Source: Chryseobacterium culicis (GTDB taxonomy: Bacteria > Bacteroidota > Bacteroidia > Flavobacteriales > Weeksellaceae). Taken from it: DNA of 64,000 nucleotides. The stretch covers positions 682,001 to 746,000 of the forward strand of contig NZ_FNWQ01000003.1 in assembly GCF_900108365.1 (NCBI RefSeq), in the 5' to 3' direction. A program made the position numbers and the translations under genes. Position 1 is the stretch's first letter. Each line of letters opens with the position of its first letter. The notes under the pieces were generated by a model. It did no database searches. It was not told the DNA's origin and was given only the letters and a program-made list of their open reading frames with translations. Of the stretch, positions 1 to 8,294 are shown one piece after another.

Positions 1-228
1 ATAACTGATTTGTATGGTGTATTGGCCATCTTTGATATCGGTAAGGGTAAATTTTCCTTCAATATCAGTAGTTATCGTTCTGGGTAAGCCTTTTATTTTA
101 ACGGTTGCCCCGGGAAGAGGCTGGCTGTCATCAAGAACAGTTCCTATAATGAACTGTTTTTGCGCTGAAGCAAAAACGATGAAACAGAACAAAACAAGGG
201 TTAGTAATTTCTCTAATTTTGTTTTCAT
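1..228 (-). CDS. TonB-dependent receptor, N-terminal part (cut by window edge)
   Basis: Reading leftwards from ATG at 228, 76 codons are open to the window edge. The first ~23 residues are a signal peptide (Lys-rich start, hydrophobic LLTLVLFCFIVFA, then a SAQ cleavage site). Residues ~27-76 match a carboxypeptidase-D regulatory-like beta-sandwich, with the usual pattern GTVLDD..PLPGATVKIKG....TDIEGKFTL. In Bacteroidota this pair nearly always starts a TonB-dependent outer-membrane receptor, so I infer a receptor. The barrel itself is outside the window, and a different secreted protein with this domain cannot be excluded. No clear TAnnTTTG box was seen upstream. Confidence 0.75.
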   Translation of the reverse strand, partial: MKTKLEKLLTLVLFCFIVFASAQKQFIIGTVLDDSQPLPGATVKIKGLPRTITTDIEGKFTLTDIKDGQYTIQISY

Positions 229-702
229 TTTTACATATATTAAATTTTTTATGCAAATCACGCCAATAATTTTAATATATATAAATATTTTGTATTAAGT
301 ATTGTTTAACAAATAACCCTGGTTTGTTACGCCTTTTTTACTTTACAATCAATTGAAGTTACTCTTTAGAAAATTCGATAAAATAAGGTTTGAAGTGGGT
401 ATATCAACGTTTTCAGTAAATGGTTTTCCAAAATGTCATGAATAGAAACCTGCTGAAAAAAGACTTGTTTGAGTTCATATTTCGTTCATCTTGGAAAAAA
501 AGGGAATAACAGAAGTTGCATATTTGTAAACTTTAGTGGGTGCTGGAATTCAAAATTGAAGAATGATGTAAAAATTGGAATATAATTTAAACGCAAAGTC
601 TAATATTTATAACGCTAAATTACAAGTGTGCAAAGTCTGCGACATTGTCACTGATGAAGCTTGATTATTATAGGTGTATTTATAGTGAATCTACACTACA
701 AT
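229..702. other. intergenic region, no gene seen
   Basis: AT-rich stretch between the receptor start and the dispersed repeat at 703-786. I find no convincing open reading frame, tRNA or structured RNA here. Open frames on the plus strand near 14-298 are antisense to the receptor and lack any protein-like character. Confidence 0.5.
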
Positions 703-786
703 TGTCATTCTGAATGAAATGAAATGTAATGAAGAATCTCAAATTATTGAATGCAGATAAGAGATTCTCCCTTCGACAGAATGACA
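703..786. repeat. imperfect inverted-repeat element, TGTCATTCTG family
   Basis: Outer arms TGTCATTCTG (703-712) and CAGAATGACA (777-786) are perfect complements. Inner arms GAATCTC (734-740) and GAGATTC (761-767) are also perfect. The whole ~84 bp can fold into one long hairpin. Related half-elements occur at 20347-20370 and 46536-46565 in this window. This looks like a dispersed intergenic repeat of the flavobacterial type. It lies downstream of the XRE-cupin gene, so it could also act as its transcript end. Confidence 0.6.
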
Positions 787-826
787 AAAGTAAAATAGTA
801 AAAAACTTTGCGTTAAAAATAGGCTG

Positions 827-1396
827 TTAAGCCGTATAAAAATAAAGAACAAGCATCACACAGCTTTCATCACTGATGCTTACCGGAACGTGAGGGAATT
901 TTCCGTTGAAATACAAAGAGTCGCCCTCTTTTAAAATGATTTCTTCATTATCAATCATATATTTCACTTCTCCTTTGAGAATATATTTGAATTCCCAGGC
1001 ATCTGTAATTACCTTTTCTCTTTTAGAATTGGGTTCAAGAGTTAGTAAAACGGCTTCAAAACCCAGAGAATGAAGACTTTTGCTGAAGATGTGCATGTAT
1101 CTGAACCCTTCGGCCTCTACTTCTTTTTCAATAACCTGCTGGCTTTCCTTTGGAACGTAGATGAATTTGGCGTTAGATTTTTTTTCAACCCCTTCAAAAA
1201 AATAGCTGGCATCAATTTCTAGCGACTGAATGAGATCCAATAAAACAGGAAGCGAAGGAATGGTTCGTCCGTTTTCAATCCTGGAAACAAGACCATTGCT
1301 TACATTGGCTTTAAAAGCAAGATCATTAATGGTTAAATTATTCTTTTTTCTAATATCCTTTAATCTCTTACCGATACCTATTAAAAAGTCATTCAT
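827..1396 (-). CDS. XRE-family transcriptional regulator with C-terminal cupin domain
   Basis: 189 residues. Residues ~8-62 form a helix-turn-helix of the Cro/cI (XRE) type, with GKRLKDIRKKNNLTINDLA and NVSNGLVSRIENGRTIPSL. Residues ~110-187 form a cupin_2 barrel (EFKYILKGEVKYMIDNEE, GDSLYFNGKFPHVP). This architecture belongs to small-molecule-responsive regulators in which the cupin binds the effector. The ligand cannot be read from sequence. The start ATG at 1396 follows a minus-strand -7 box at 1445-1452. The gene stands alone, divergent from the two-component operon to its right, which it might control. Confidence 0.9.
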   Translation of the reverse strand: MNDFLIGIGKRLKDIRKKNNLTINDLAFKANVSNGLVSRIENGRTIPSLPVLLDLIQSLEIDASYFFEGVEKKSNAKFIYVPKESQQVIEKEVEAEGFRYMHIFSKSLHSLGFEAVLLTLEPNSKREKVITDAWEFKYILKGEVKYMIDNEEIILKEGDSLYFNGKFPHVPVSISDESCVMLVLYFYTA

Positions 1397-1444
1397 ACTA
1401 TGTGGAATTTAACCTGGATTATTTTTTCACCGTTTTATTAAAAA

Positions 1445-1452
1445 CAAAGGTA
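1445..1452 (-). promoter_or_regulatory. Bacteroidota -7 promoter box for the XRE-cupin gene
   Basis: The minus strand reads TACCTTTG, an exact match to TAnnTTTG, about 49 nt upstream of the ATG. No TTG was found at the usual -33 spacing, so the assignment rests on the -7 word and its position. Confidence 0.45.
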
Positions 1453-1704
1453 ATATTATTCTCTATAGGTTGTATGGTAAAAAGAGGAATTCACAAAAAG
1501 GTAAAATGATACAAAAGAGGAGGCAACTTCGCTCAGCGAAGAATGTGATCATTGCATCGGGAAACGCCCTTGCGGTGATTTTACAATTTTGTATTGAAAA
1601 ACTCCTTGCGGATTTGCATTAAATTTATTCCCTCTGAACCCAATCATACAACGTTTGCAATAGGTTGCCATCTTCTAATCTCCATTTCCTTTGTTTGTTC
1701 CAGG
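1453..1704. other. intergenic region with a small dyad
   Basis: Between the two divergent promoters I see no gene. CTTCGCT at 1527-1533 and AGCGAAG at 1535-1541 form a 7-bp perfect dyad with one central base, a possible operator or small hairpin. Nothing else stands out. Confidence 0.4.
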
Positions 1705-1737
1705 TTTGTCCATCCCAGGAAAATTTCCCTATTTTTG
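1705..1737 (+). promoter_or_regulatory. Bacteroidota promoter of the OmpR-type two-component operon
   Basis: TTTG at 1705-1708 and TATTTTTG at 1730-1737 are separated by 21 nt, fitting the TTG-N17-23-TAnnTTTG pattern known from Bacteroidota. Transcription would start near 1743, giving a leader of about 15 nt before the ATG at 1758. Confidence 0.65.
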
Positions 1738-1757
1738 TAAAACTCCTTATTTCATTT

Positions 1758-2465
1758 ATGAAAAAAATTATTCTTATCGAAGACGAAACCAGTGTGGTTT
1801 CCTTTATTAAAAAGGGACTTCAGGAAAGCGGATATGAAATTTCTGTAGCTTTTGACGGGCGTACGGGAGTGCAGCTGGTGCAGGCTAATGATTTTGATCT
1901 GGTAATTTTGGACATTATGCTTCCTGAAATGAATGGGCTGGATGTGTGTAAAGAAATAAGAAAAACCAATCAAAGCGTTCCTATTTTATTTCTGACGGCG
2001 TTGGGAACTTCTGAAAATATTGTTCTCGGATTAGAAAGCGGAGGAGATGATTATCTGGTAAAGCCTTTTAAATTTATTGAGCTGGTTGCCCGTGTGAAAT
2101 CTCTTTTGAGAAGAAGTAATAACAATGGTCCCCAGGAAATTGCGGAGCCGGAACCGGATAATGAGCATGTTTTTCAGTTTTCGGATCTGATGGTGAATGA
2201 TTATACCAAGAAAGTAACCCGGGCGGGAGAAGATATTTCTCTTACTTCTACAGAATACAAACTGCTGCTGTATTTCCTGAACAATCCGGAAAAAGTAATT
2301 TCAAGAGCAGAAATTCTGGATGCAGTCTGGGGCGTGAATTATGAGCTGGGAACCAATGTGGTAGATGTATATGTAAACTATTTAAGAAAAAAGCTCGACA
2401 GCCAGGATGAGAACAAATTGATTCATACCGTGATAGGGATGGGATATGTGTTGAAAAAAACATAA
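1758..2465 (+). CDS. OmpR-family DNA-binding response regulator
   Basis: 235 residues from ATG 1758. The frame is open further upstream, but the promoter at 1705-1737 overlaps that extension. Receiver domain ~1-118: acidic pair at E8/D9, phospho-acceptor D52 in ILDIMLPEMNG, conserved Lys in LVKPF. C-terminal winged helix ~135-233 of the Trans_reg_C type (LTSTEYKLLLYFLNNPEKVISR, NVVDVYVNYLRKKL, IHTVIGMGYVL). Such regulators bind direct repeats of about 10-11 bp. Tandem repeats of that kind lie at 3969-4008, after the partner kinase. The kinase starts 3 nt after this stop, so the two are co-transcribed. Confidence 0.95.
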   Translation: MKKIILIEDETSVVSFIKKGLQESGYEISVAFDGRTGVQLVQANDFDLVILDIMLPEMNGLDVCKEIRKTNQSVPILFLTALGTSENIVLGLESGGDDYLVKPFKFIELVARVKSLLRRSNNNGPQEIAEPEPDNEHVFQFSDLMVNDYTKKVTRAGEDISLTSTEYKLLLYFLNNPEKVISRAEILDAVWGVNYELGTNVVDVYVNYLRKKLDSQDENKLIHTVIGMGYVLKKT

Positions 2466-2468
2466 TGA

Positions 2469-3881
2469 ATGTTTAACAGAGTCATTACAAATCAGACCAA
2501 AACGATGGTGCTTTTGATGTTGGTTTTTACCGCCATCATTTTGCTGTTCAGTGGTTTGGTGTATTTCTCTATCGTTAATTTTTCTCACCAGAGGTTTTAT
2601 GAGCTGCTGAAAATAAGAACGGCTACTATTATTCAGATTGAAAAAGGCAAAGATCATCTGGATCTTCCGGAAAACTACATTCTCAGCAGTCTGAATGACG
2701 AAGAGCTCCCAATGGAAAAAGATTATGTTTTTGCCGTTCCTACAGATTCCAATTTCAAAAAAATATCTCAGGAAGTCCATATTCCGGATTATTTCTTTAA
2801 AAATATCATCAGAGAAGGAGAGTCTAATTATAATGATGAAGAGTTCTACTATATAGGACAGAGTTTCAGGTATGATGATAAAGATTATATAGCCATTGCT
2901 TCTGCCAAAAACCACTATGTTGTTTATTATCTGGGCTTTTTGAAAAGAACATTGCTTACTTGTATTGTGCTGTCTCTGTTTTTCAGTATGATTTTCTCTT
3001 TTTACCTGTCTAAAACGTTATTCAGGCCTATCTTAAAAATTACGGGTAAAGTGAAGGAGATCAGCTCAGAAAACCTTCATTTGAGATTAGAGTCACAACC
3101 TGATAATAAAGAATTGAATGAGCTGGTAGACACGTTTAATGATATGCTCAACCGTATTGAAACGTCTTTCGAAACCCAGAATCACCTGATAGGAAATGTT
3201 TCCCACGAGCTGAGAACTCCACTTACTTCCATTATGGGTGAGGCAGATGTGGCGCTTTCCATCAGCAGAACAGCGGATGAGTACAAAGAAACCCTCGGAA
3301 TCATCCTGGATGAAGCCGAAAAGCTGGACAAAAAAATCAAGGCTCTGCTTATGATTGCCCAAACCGGATTCGATGGAAAGATCCAGAAAATGGATAAGGT
3401 AAGAATTGATCAGCTGCTTTGGGATGTTATTGAAACCCTCAGAAGAATTGATTCCAGAAATAATATCTATCTTGATATCAGCATGCTTCCTGATAATCCT
3501 AAAAAGCTGAAAGTACAGGGTAACGAGCAGCTATTGCATCTTGCCGTGGCCAATATCATCAGTAATGGCTGTAAATATTCTAACTTCCAGCAGGTGAAAG
3601 TTTCTTTGGGAGCTACCAATACAGATGTGTACATTATTGTAAAAGATAATGGTATCGGAATTCCGGAAGTAGAAATGAATAAAATCTATGATCCGTTCTT
3701 CAGAGCTTCCAATACCAATAATTACGAAGGCTACGGAATCGGGCTTCCGCTGGCAAGAAATATTGTAAGAATGCACCACGGTGAACTGATTGTGAGCTCG
3801 CACGAAAATCATGGTACTACCGTACAGATGCGTTTCCCGAATTTTTACAGTATGATGCAGAAAGGAGAAGAAATTAACTAG
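2469..3881 (+). CDS. HAMP-containing sensor histidine kinase
   Basis: 470 residues. Membrane segments lie at ~13-35 and ~160-181 and enclose a ~125-residue periplasmic sensor region that I do not recognise. HAMP linker ~183-235. HisKA box GNVSHELRTPLTSIM with phospho-acceptor H246. HATPase_c follows (N-box around NIISNGCKYS, DNGIGIP, then GYGIGLPLARNIV). It is the cognate kinase of the regulator just upstream, from gene order. The signal is unknown. The likely outputs are the two genes downstream (4087 and 4612), which have their own promoter with repeat elements. Confidence 0.94.
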   Translation: MFNRVITNQTKTMVLLMLVFTAIILLFSGLVYFSIVNFSHQRFYELLKIRTATIIQIEKGKDHLDLPENYILSSLNDEELPMEKDYVFAVPTDSNFKKISQEVHIPDYFFKNIIREGESNYNDEEFYYIGQSFRYDDKDYIAIASAKNHYVVYYLGFLKRTLLTCIVLSLFFSMIFSFYLSKTLFRPILKITGKVKEISSENLHLRLESQPDNKELNELVDTFNDMLNRIETSFETQNHLIGNVSHELRTPLTSIMGEADVALSISRTADEYKETLGIILDEAEKLDKKIKALLMIAQTGFDGKIQKMDKVRIDQLLWDVIETLRRIDSRNNIYLDISMLPDNPKKLKVQGNEQLLHLAVANIISNGCKYSNFQQVKVSLGATNTDVYIIVKDNGIGIPEVEMNKIYDPFFRASNTNNYEGYGIGLPLARNIVRMHHGELIVSSHENHGTTVQMRFPNFYSMMQKGEEIN

Positions 3882-3968
3882 TAACAAGCTTAATTCCTAT
3901 CTTTTATGTATTTTTCTCAGGCCTGTTTGCACCTCCTGCAATTCTATATTAATTTCTCTTAACAATTT

Positions 3969-4008
3969 TCTAATCTCATTTTAATCTCTTTAATCACATT
4001 TTAATTCC
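3969..4008 (+). promoter_or_regulatory. two tandem 20-bp direct repeats, candidate OmpR-type operator
   Basis: Two adjacent 20-bp units (3969-3988 and 3989-4008) agree at 16 of 20 positions. Each contains two TTAAT/CTAATC-like words 9-11 bp apart, so the motif recurs four times at about one helical turn. The array ends 29 bp before a -7 box at 4038-4045, a typical activator position. OmpR/PhoB-family winged-helix regulators bind such direct repeats, and one is encoded 1.5 kb upstream. Confidence 0.55.
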
Positions 4009-4037
4009 GTTCCAAAGATCTTCTAATATGGTCGTTC

Positions 4038-4045
4038 TAGTTTTG
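4038..4045 (+). promoter_or_regulatory. Bacteroidota -7 box upstream of the gene at 4087
   Basis: TAGTTTTG matches TAnnTTTG exactly. No TTG is found at the usual -33 distance. The tandem repeats at 3969-4008 lie upstream instead, as expected for an activator-dependent promoter. The leader to the ATG at 4087 would be about 36 nt. Confidence 0.55.
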
Positions 4046-4086
4046 TATCATCGAAAAAGATAAACACAATACAAAATAATAAGAAC

Positions 4087-4581
4087 ATGACTAAAACAAT
4101 TTTAATTGCAACAGATTACTCTCTTGAGTCATTGAATATATTAAAAAAAGTACTTAAAGAGAAAGACGCAGCGGAAGATCAGAACCAATACAACATTATT
4201 TTGGCTTCCGGATATGATTCCGGAGACTCTATCAGGGATCTTTTGTTCAGTACCAAAACAACTATTTTCAATAAAATAAGACCGGCAGAATTCTGTGATG
4301 CCTTTGGAATTATCAGTAACAAATATCCTCACCTGGTTAATAAAATCATCTGTGACATTTTTACAGGAAGCTTCCAAAGAACATTCAACCAGTATGTAAA
4401 GGCGGAAAATATTGAGGAAGCTTATTATTCTCCATCCATCAAAAGCAAAGGAAAAGGAAAATTCGATCTGATTCCTTACATCAAAAAATGCAAAGAGCTG
4501 AAATCTTATGAAATTAAGGTTGAAGTGAAAGAAAGACTTCCGGAAAGAGGAAGACTGGCAGAAATCTTTGTAGAGGCCTGA
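4087..4581 (+). CDS. hypothetical protein, possibly Usp-like fold
   Basis: 164 residues, no signal peptide or membrane segment. The N-terminus (TKTILIATDYSLESLNILKKVL) resembles the first strand and helix of universal stress protein folds, where IATDfS is common. The rest, including a C-terminal half with two Lys-rich stretches, is not a clear Usp match and I see no ATP-binding G-rich loop. I would not assign a function. It is followed 30 nt later by a YoaK-type membrane protein, probably in one transcript. It is preceded by the repeat array and -7 box, so it is a candidate target of the neighbouring OmpR-type system. Confidence 0.8.
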   Translation: MTKTILIATDYSLESLNILKKVLKEKDAAEDQNQYNIILASGYDSGDSIRDLLFSTKTTIFNKIRPAEFCDAFGIISNKYPHLVNKIICDIFTGSFQRTFNQYVKAENIEEAYYSPSIKSKGKGKFDLIPYIKKCKELKSYEIKVEVKERLPERGRLAEIFVEA

Positions 4582-4611
4582 AAATTAAACACAATTTAAA
4601 AACGATAGAAA

Positions 4612-5439
4612 ATGTTAAGAAATTATAGTAACAGCAGGACATTGGGAGACAATATCAGATTGGGAACGCTGACTGCCTTCACAGCAGGTACTATAAACAT
4701 TGCTTCCCTATTGATATTCCTCTCTTTTACATCAAATGTAACAGGACACTACGCTATTTTAGCAGCAGAGATCAGTAAAGGAAACTGGGCTCAGGTAGGA
4801 GTTGTAGGAGGATGGATCTTTTTGTTCTTCTTCGGAAGCTTTGTATCCAACTTTATTGTCATTAACTTTAATAAGAAAAGTAAATACTTTGCCCATGCCA
4901 TGCCCATTGTGCTGGAAATCATATGTCTTCTTTTCGTAGGTATATACGGGCAGTTTTATTATCAGAAAACGTTAGAAGAAACAGAATATCTAGTTGCATT
5001 GATGCTTTTTGCCACCGGGCTTCAGAACGGATTAACGGCAAGTATTTCCAACTTCTCGGTAAAAACAACCCACCTTACAGGAACTACTACCGATCTCGGA
5101 ATCCTGGTATCCATGTTTACACAGAAAAAATACCGTAAAAACGGAGAGCTGATCGGCAGGGCAAAACTGTTAATGAGTATTATGCTGGCTTATGTAACGG
5201 GAGCGGTATTCTCAGGTCTGACTTATTATTACCTGGAATTCAGAGTGTTCTATGTGATTAGCATATGCTTGCTGATTGTTATCGGATATGATGCTTATAA
5301 AATTCATATTCGACACTTCAATACAAAATACAGATACAGCAGGATTTATAAAAAGCCCAATCTTTTTGCCTATTTGTATGATAAAATCCATGGAATTCCA
5401 AAAAGTGAGAAGAAAAGAAAGCTTGCCTTTGAGGATTAA
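4612..5439 (+). CDS. YoaK family (DUF1275) membrane protein
   Basis: 275 residues with about six hydrophobic segments. The DUF1275 hallmarks are present: an N-terminal GTLTAFTAGTINIASLLIFLSFTSNVTGH segment and a mid-protein ATGLQNGLTASISNFSVKTTHLTGTTTDLG segment. This family is found widely as a small inner-membrane protein of unknown transport role. The C-terminal ~45 residues are cytoplasmic and basic. It is probably co-transcribed with the 4087 gene. A strong terminator at 5483-5516 closes the unit. Confidence 0.88.
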   Translation: MLRNYSNSRTLGDNIRLGTLTAFTAGTINIASLLIFLSFTSNVTGHYAILAAEISKGNWAQVGVVGGWIFLFFFGSFVSNFIVINFNKKSKYFAHAMPIVLEIICLLFVGIYGQFYYQKTLEETEYLVALMLFATGLQNGLTASISNFSVKTTHLTGTTTDLGILVSMFTQKKYRKNGELIGRAKLLMSIMLAYVTGAVFSGLTYYYLEFRVFYVISICLLIVIGYDAYKIHIRHFNTKYRYSRIYKKPNLFAYLYDKIHGIPKSEKKRKLAFED

Positions 5440-5482
5440 ATATAAAACACACTATTATTTTTTTGTATAAACTAGCTGTAAG

Positions 5483-5516
5483 TGCCCTTATTTTATCATG
5501 AAATAGGGGCATTTTT
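5483..5516 (+). terminator. rho-independent terminator after the YoaK-type gene
   Basis: TGCCCTTATTT (5483-5493) pairs with AAATAGGGGCA (5501-5511) with one wobble, a 7-nt loop, then five T. Confidence 0.8.
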
Positions 5517-5727
5517 CTTAAAAAATTAAACGGAAGGCCAATAAATTCATTAATTATTATCCCATTTTAATAATTGTAACAATGAAAAATTCGTGATAAA
5601 AACAATAAACCTGTTAAAGCCCTTCATTACAAACATTAAAAAAAACAGTTGGGGATAAATAGGCAAAAATGTTGATAATTAAATATTAAATCACGGTTTT
5701 GGTATTTTAATTCCCGTTTTCATTGAC
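5517..5727. other. intergenic region before mutL, nothing recognised
   Basis: AT-rich spacer between the terminator and the mutL promoter. I found no open frame, repeat or structured element worth naming. Confidence 0.4.
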
Positions 5728-5735
5728 TATTTTTG
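5728..5735 (+). promoter_or_regulatory. Bacteroidota -7 box of mutL
   Basis: TATTTTTG matches TAnnTTTG exactly. Transcription would start near 5741, about 14 nt before the ATG at 5755. This rules out an in-frame TTG at 5740 as the start. Confidence 0.6.
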
Positions 5736-5754
5736 TAAGTTGATTTACGTTTTT

Positions 5755-7551
5755 ATGTCAGATATTATTCAGCTTTTACCGGATCATGTAGCTAACCAGA
5801 TTGCAGCAGGAGAGGTGGTGCAGAGGCCTGCATCCATTGTGAAGGAGCTTTTGGAAAATGCTATAGATGCAGATGCAACGAAAATTGAACTGATCATCAG
5901 AGATGCCGGGAAAAACCTTATTCAGGTGGTAGATGACGGAAAAGGAATGTCTGAAACAGATGCCCGCATGGCATTTGAAAGACATGCTACCTCCAAAATA
6001 AAAGGAACAGAAGATATCTTTAAAATTGCTACCAAAGGGTTCCGTGGTGAAGCGCTGGCTTCTATTGCAGCGGTTTCCCAGGTGGAATTAAGGACCAAGC
6101 AAAAAAATACGTCTATCGGAACCAATATTTATATCGAAGGCGGGGTTTTCCAGTTTCAGGATCCGGTTCAGACAGCAGACGGATCAAACTTTCTGGTAAA
6201 AAATCTTTTCTATAATGTTCCTGCAAGAAGGAAGTTTCTGAAAAATAATAATATTGAATTCAGACACGTTATTGATGAATTTCAGCGTGTTGCACTGGCT
6301 CATGAGAATCTCGAGTTTTCTCTGTTCCATGATGATGAAGCGGTTTTCCGGCTCAGAAAAGGAAGTCAGATGCAGCGTATTGTAGATGTTTTCGGAAGAA
6401 AGCTTCAGCCGCTATTGATTCCTATCAAAGAAGATATTATCTGGTGTAGGCTTCATGGTTTTGTGGCAAAACCTGAGGGAGCTAAAAAAGCACGAGGCGA
6501 GCAGTTTCTTTTTGTAAACGGGAGATACTTCAGAAGTCCCTATTTCAATAAAGCCGTACAGGAAGCTTTTGAAGGACTGCTTCAGCCGGGATATGTGCCT
6601 TCTTTTTTCCTTTTCCTGGAACTTGATCCGGAGAAAATAGATGTGAATATCCATCCGCAGAAAACAGAAGTGAAATTTGAGGACGAACATCTGATTTTTG
6701 CATTGCTCCGCTCCACCATAAAAAGATCTTTAGGAATCTATAATGTTTCTCCAAGTCTTGATTTCGACAGAGATCCGGAGCTGGATGAAATGATGAATAA
6801 GCCTGTTCCAAGCAAAGGAAATGGAGGGGGATCCGGCGGAGGGGTGTTCAAAATGCCTGAAATCATTGTAGATAAAGACTATAACCCGTTCCTGGAAGAA
6901 AAAAACGTAGTACATCCGGAGGAAATTCAGAACCTTACCGAAATGTACCATCAGAATATTACGGCAGAACCGTCAAAGATTAATTTGTTTGAAGATGAAG
7001 ATTTTGATGAAGATCTGATGAGGCTTCCGAACGGGTACTGGCTTTTCAATAAAGGAGATGTAACCTTAATGCTTGATTTGGGAAGAATGCACAGACTGCT
7101 GGTTTCTGAGGGGAATAAATCTACCAGAAAATCAAACACAAACAGCCATGCACTTCTCTTCTCTCTGGAGTATCACATGAATGAAATTGAAAAGACAAAA
7201 TACAATTCCATAAAAAAATATCTTCCGGAATTAGGGTTTGACATGAAAATTGCTCATGAAAGTGTACTTCGAATAGATTCACTTCCCGAAGGACTGAAAG
7301 AAACCCAGGCCATGAAGTTCCTGGAAAACCTTTTTGAGATTCTGGATTACAAGACGGAAGAAGAATTTTTGCAGTATTATCATAACCAGTGGAATAAAAT
7401 GCAGTCGAAGTCAAGATTTGACTTTATTTATAAAAAAGATGCGGAACAGCTTATCAAAGACTTTACAGCATTAGGCTTCCCGGAATTTTTACCGGATGGC
7501 AAAAGATGTTTTTATGAAGTTCCGTTTAACGACTTTAAAAACAAATTTTAA
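5755..7551 (+). CDS. mutL: DNA mismatch repair protein MutL
   Basis: 598 residues from ATG 5755 (MSDIIQLLPDHVANQIAAGEVV, the canonical MutL start). GHKL ATPase motifs: ELLENAIDA (31-39), DDGKGM (60-65), GFRGEAL (95-101). The transducer domain follows to ~330 (HPQKTEVKF), then an acidic/Gly-rich linker and the C-terminal dimerisation domain from ~430. The endonuclease signature DQHAxxERxxxE expected at the start of that domain is replaced by DLGRMHRLL at 441-449. No C-terminal CPHGRP-like metal motif is visible. The protein therefore looks like a MutL without the latent nickase. It heads a row of same-strand genes (rhomboid 5 nt later). Confidence 0.96.
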   Translation: MSDIIQLLPDHVANQIAAGEVVQRPASIVKELLENAIDADATKIELIIRDAGKNLIQVVDDGKGMSETDARMAFERHATSKIKGTEDIFKIATKGFRGEALASIAAVSQVELRTKQKNTSIGTNIYIEGGVFQFQDPVQTADGSNFLVKNLFYNVPARRKFLKNNNIEFRHVIDEFQRVALAHENLEFSLFHDDEAVFRLRKGSQMQRIVDVFGRKLQPLLIPIKEDIIWCRLHGFVAKPEGAKKARGEQFLFVNGRYFRSPYFNKAVQEAFEGLLQPGYVPSFFLFLELDPEKIDVNIHPQKTEVKFEDEHLIFALLRSTIKRSLGIYNVSPSLDFDRDPELDEMMNKPVPSKGNGGGSGGGVFKMPEIIVDKDYNPFLEEKNVVHPEEIQNLTEMYHQNITAEPSKINLFEDEDFDEDLMRLPNGYWLFNKGDVTLMLDLGRMHRLLVSEGNKSTRKSNTNSHALLFSLEYHMNEIEKTKYNSIKKYLPELGFDMKIAHESVLRIDSLPEGLKETQAMKFLENLFEILDYKTEEEFLQYYHNQWNKMQSKSRFDFIYKKDAEQLIKDFTALGFPEFLPDGKRCFYEVPFNDFKNKF

Positions 7552-7556
7552 AAATT

Positions 7557-8285
7557 ATGTTTAACAATATACCGCCGATTACAAGGAATATTATAATACT
7601 CAATGTTATAGTTTTCGTCATAACTTATATAATTGGAGATAAGATGGTTGAGTATCTTGCTGCCTTTTATCCTTTTTCTCCCTATTTTCATTCGTGGCAG
7701 ATTATTACCCATATGTTCATGCACGGAAGTATTATGCATATCCTGTTTAATATGATGACGCTGTTCAGCTTTGGGCCAATTCTGGAACAGACGTTAGGAG
7801 ATAAAAAATATTTGATTCTTTATTTTGTAAGCGGTTTAGGAGCATTTTTTCTTTTTAATGCATGGAATTTTGTGGAAGTTCAAAGTATTTCCCGGGAATT
7901 GCAGGAATTGGGATTTAATATGAATGCTTATCTATCAGGTGCAAACGTAAATCTATCAGGGAATGAAGATTCAATCCTTAGACAAAGAGAATTAATTGGT
8001 AGTCTAAAAGCTATTATGTATACACCAATGGTGGGGGCTTCTGGGGCTATTTTCGGGGTAGTGGCTGGATTTGCAACATTATATCCAGATTCTAAAATAG
8101 GAATCATGTTTATTCCCGTTCCGATTAAAGTAAAATATCTGTTGCCAATTATTGTTGTGGGATCTGTCTACCTTGGTGTCTCAGGCAACGGGGGTGGTAT
8201 TGCCCATCTTGCCCACGTAGGGGGAGCATTGGTAGGCTGGCTGCTGGCAAGGATTTGGAAAAAGCATTTGTACAGATTCAATTAA
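7557..8285 (+). CDS. rhomboid family intramembrane serine protease
   Basis: 242 residues, about six membrane helices. Family signatures: HMFMHGSIMHILFNMMTLF (52-70, the HxxxHxxxN type), catalytic Ser162 in GASGAIFG, and catalytic His220 in AHLAHVGGALVGWL. Rhomboids cleave single-pass membrane proteins within the bilayer. A hydrophilic insertion of about 55 residues (103-157) precedes the GASG helix. The start lies 5 nt after mutL, so translation is probably coupled. The next gene follows within 10 nt. The substrate is unknown. Confidence 0.93.
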   Translation: MFNNIPPITRNIIILNVIVFVITYIIGDKMVEYLAAFYPFSPYFHSWQIITHMFMHGSIMHILFNMMTLFSFGPILEQTLGDKKYLILYFVSGLGAFFLFNAWNFVEVQSISRELQELGFNMNAYLSGANVNLSGNEDSILRQRELIGSLKAIMYTPMVGASGAIFGVVAGFATLYPDSKIGIMFIPVPIKVKYLLPIIVVGSVYLGVSGNGGGIAHLAHVGGALVGWLLARIWKKHLYRFN

Positions 8286-8294
8286 AATAGTCCT

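Noticed and set aside
2382-2915. 177-codon open frame antisense to the response regulator and kinase
   Set aside because: It is the complement of well-supported two-component genes with clear domains and shows no family pattern of its own.
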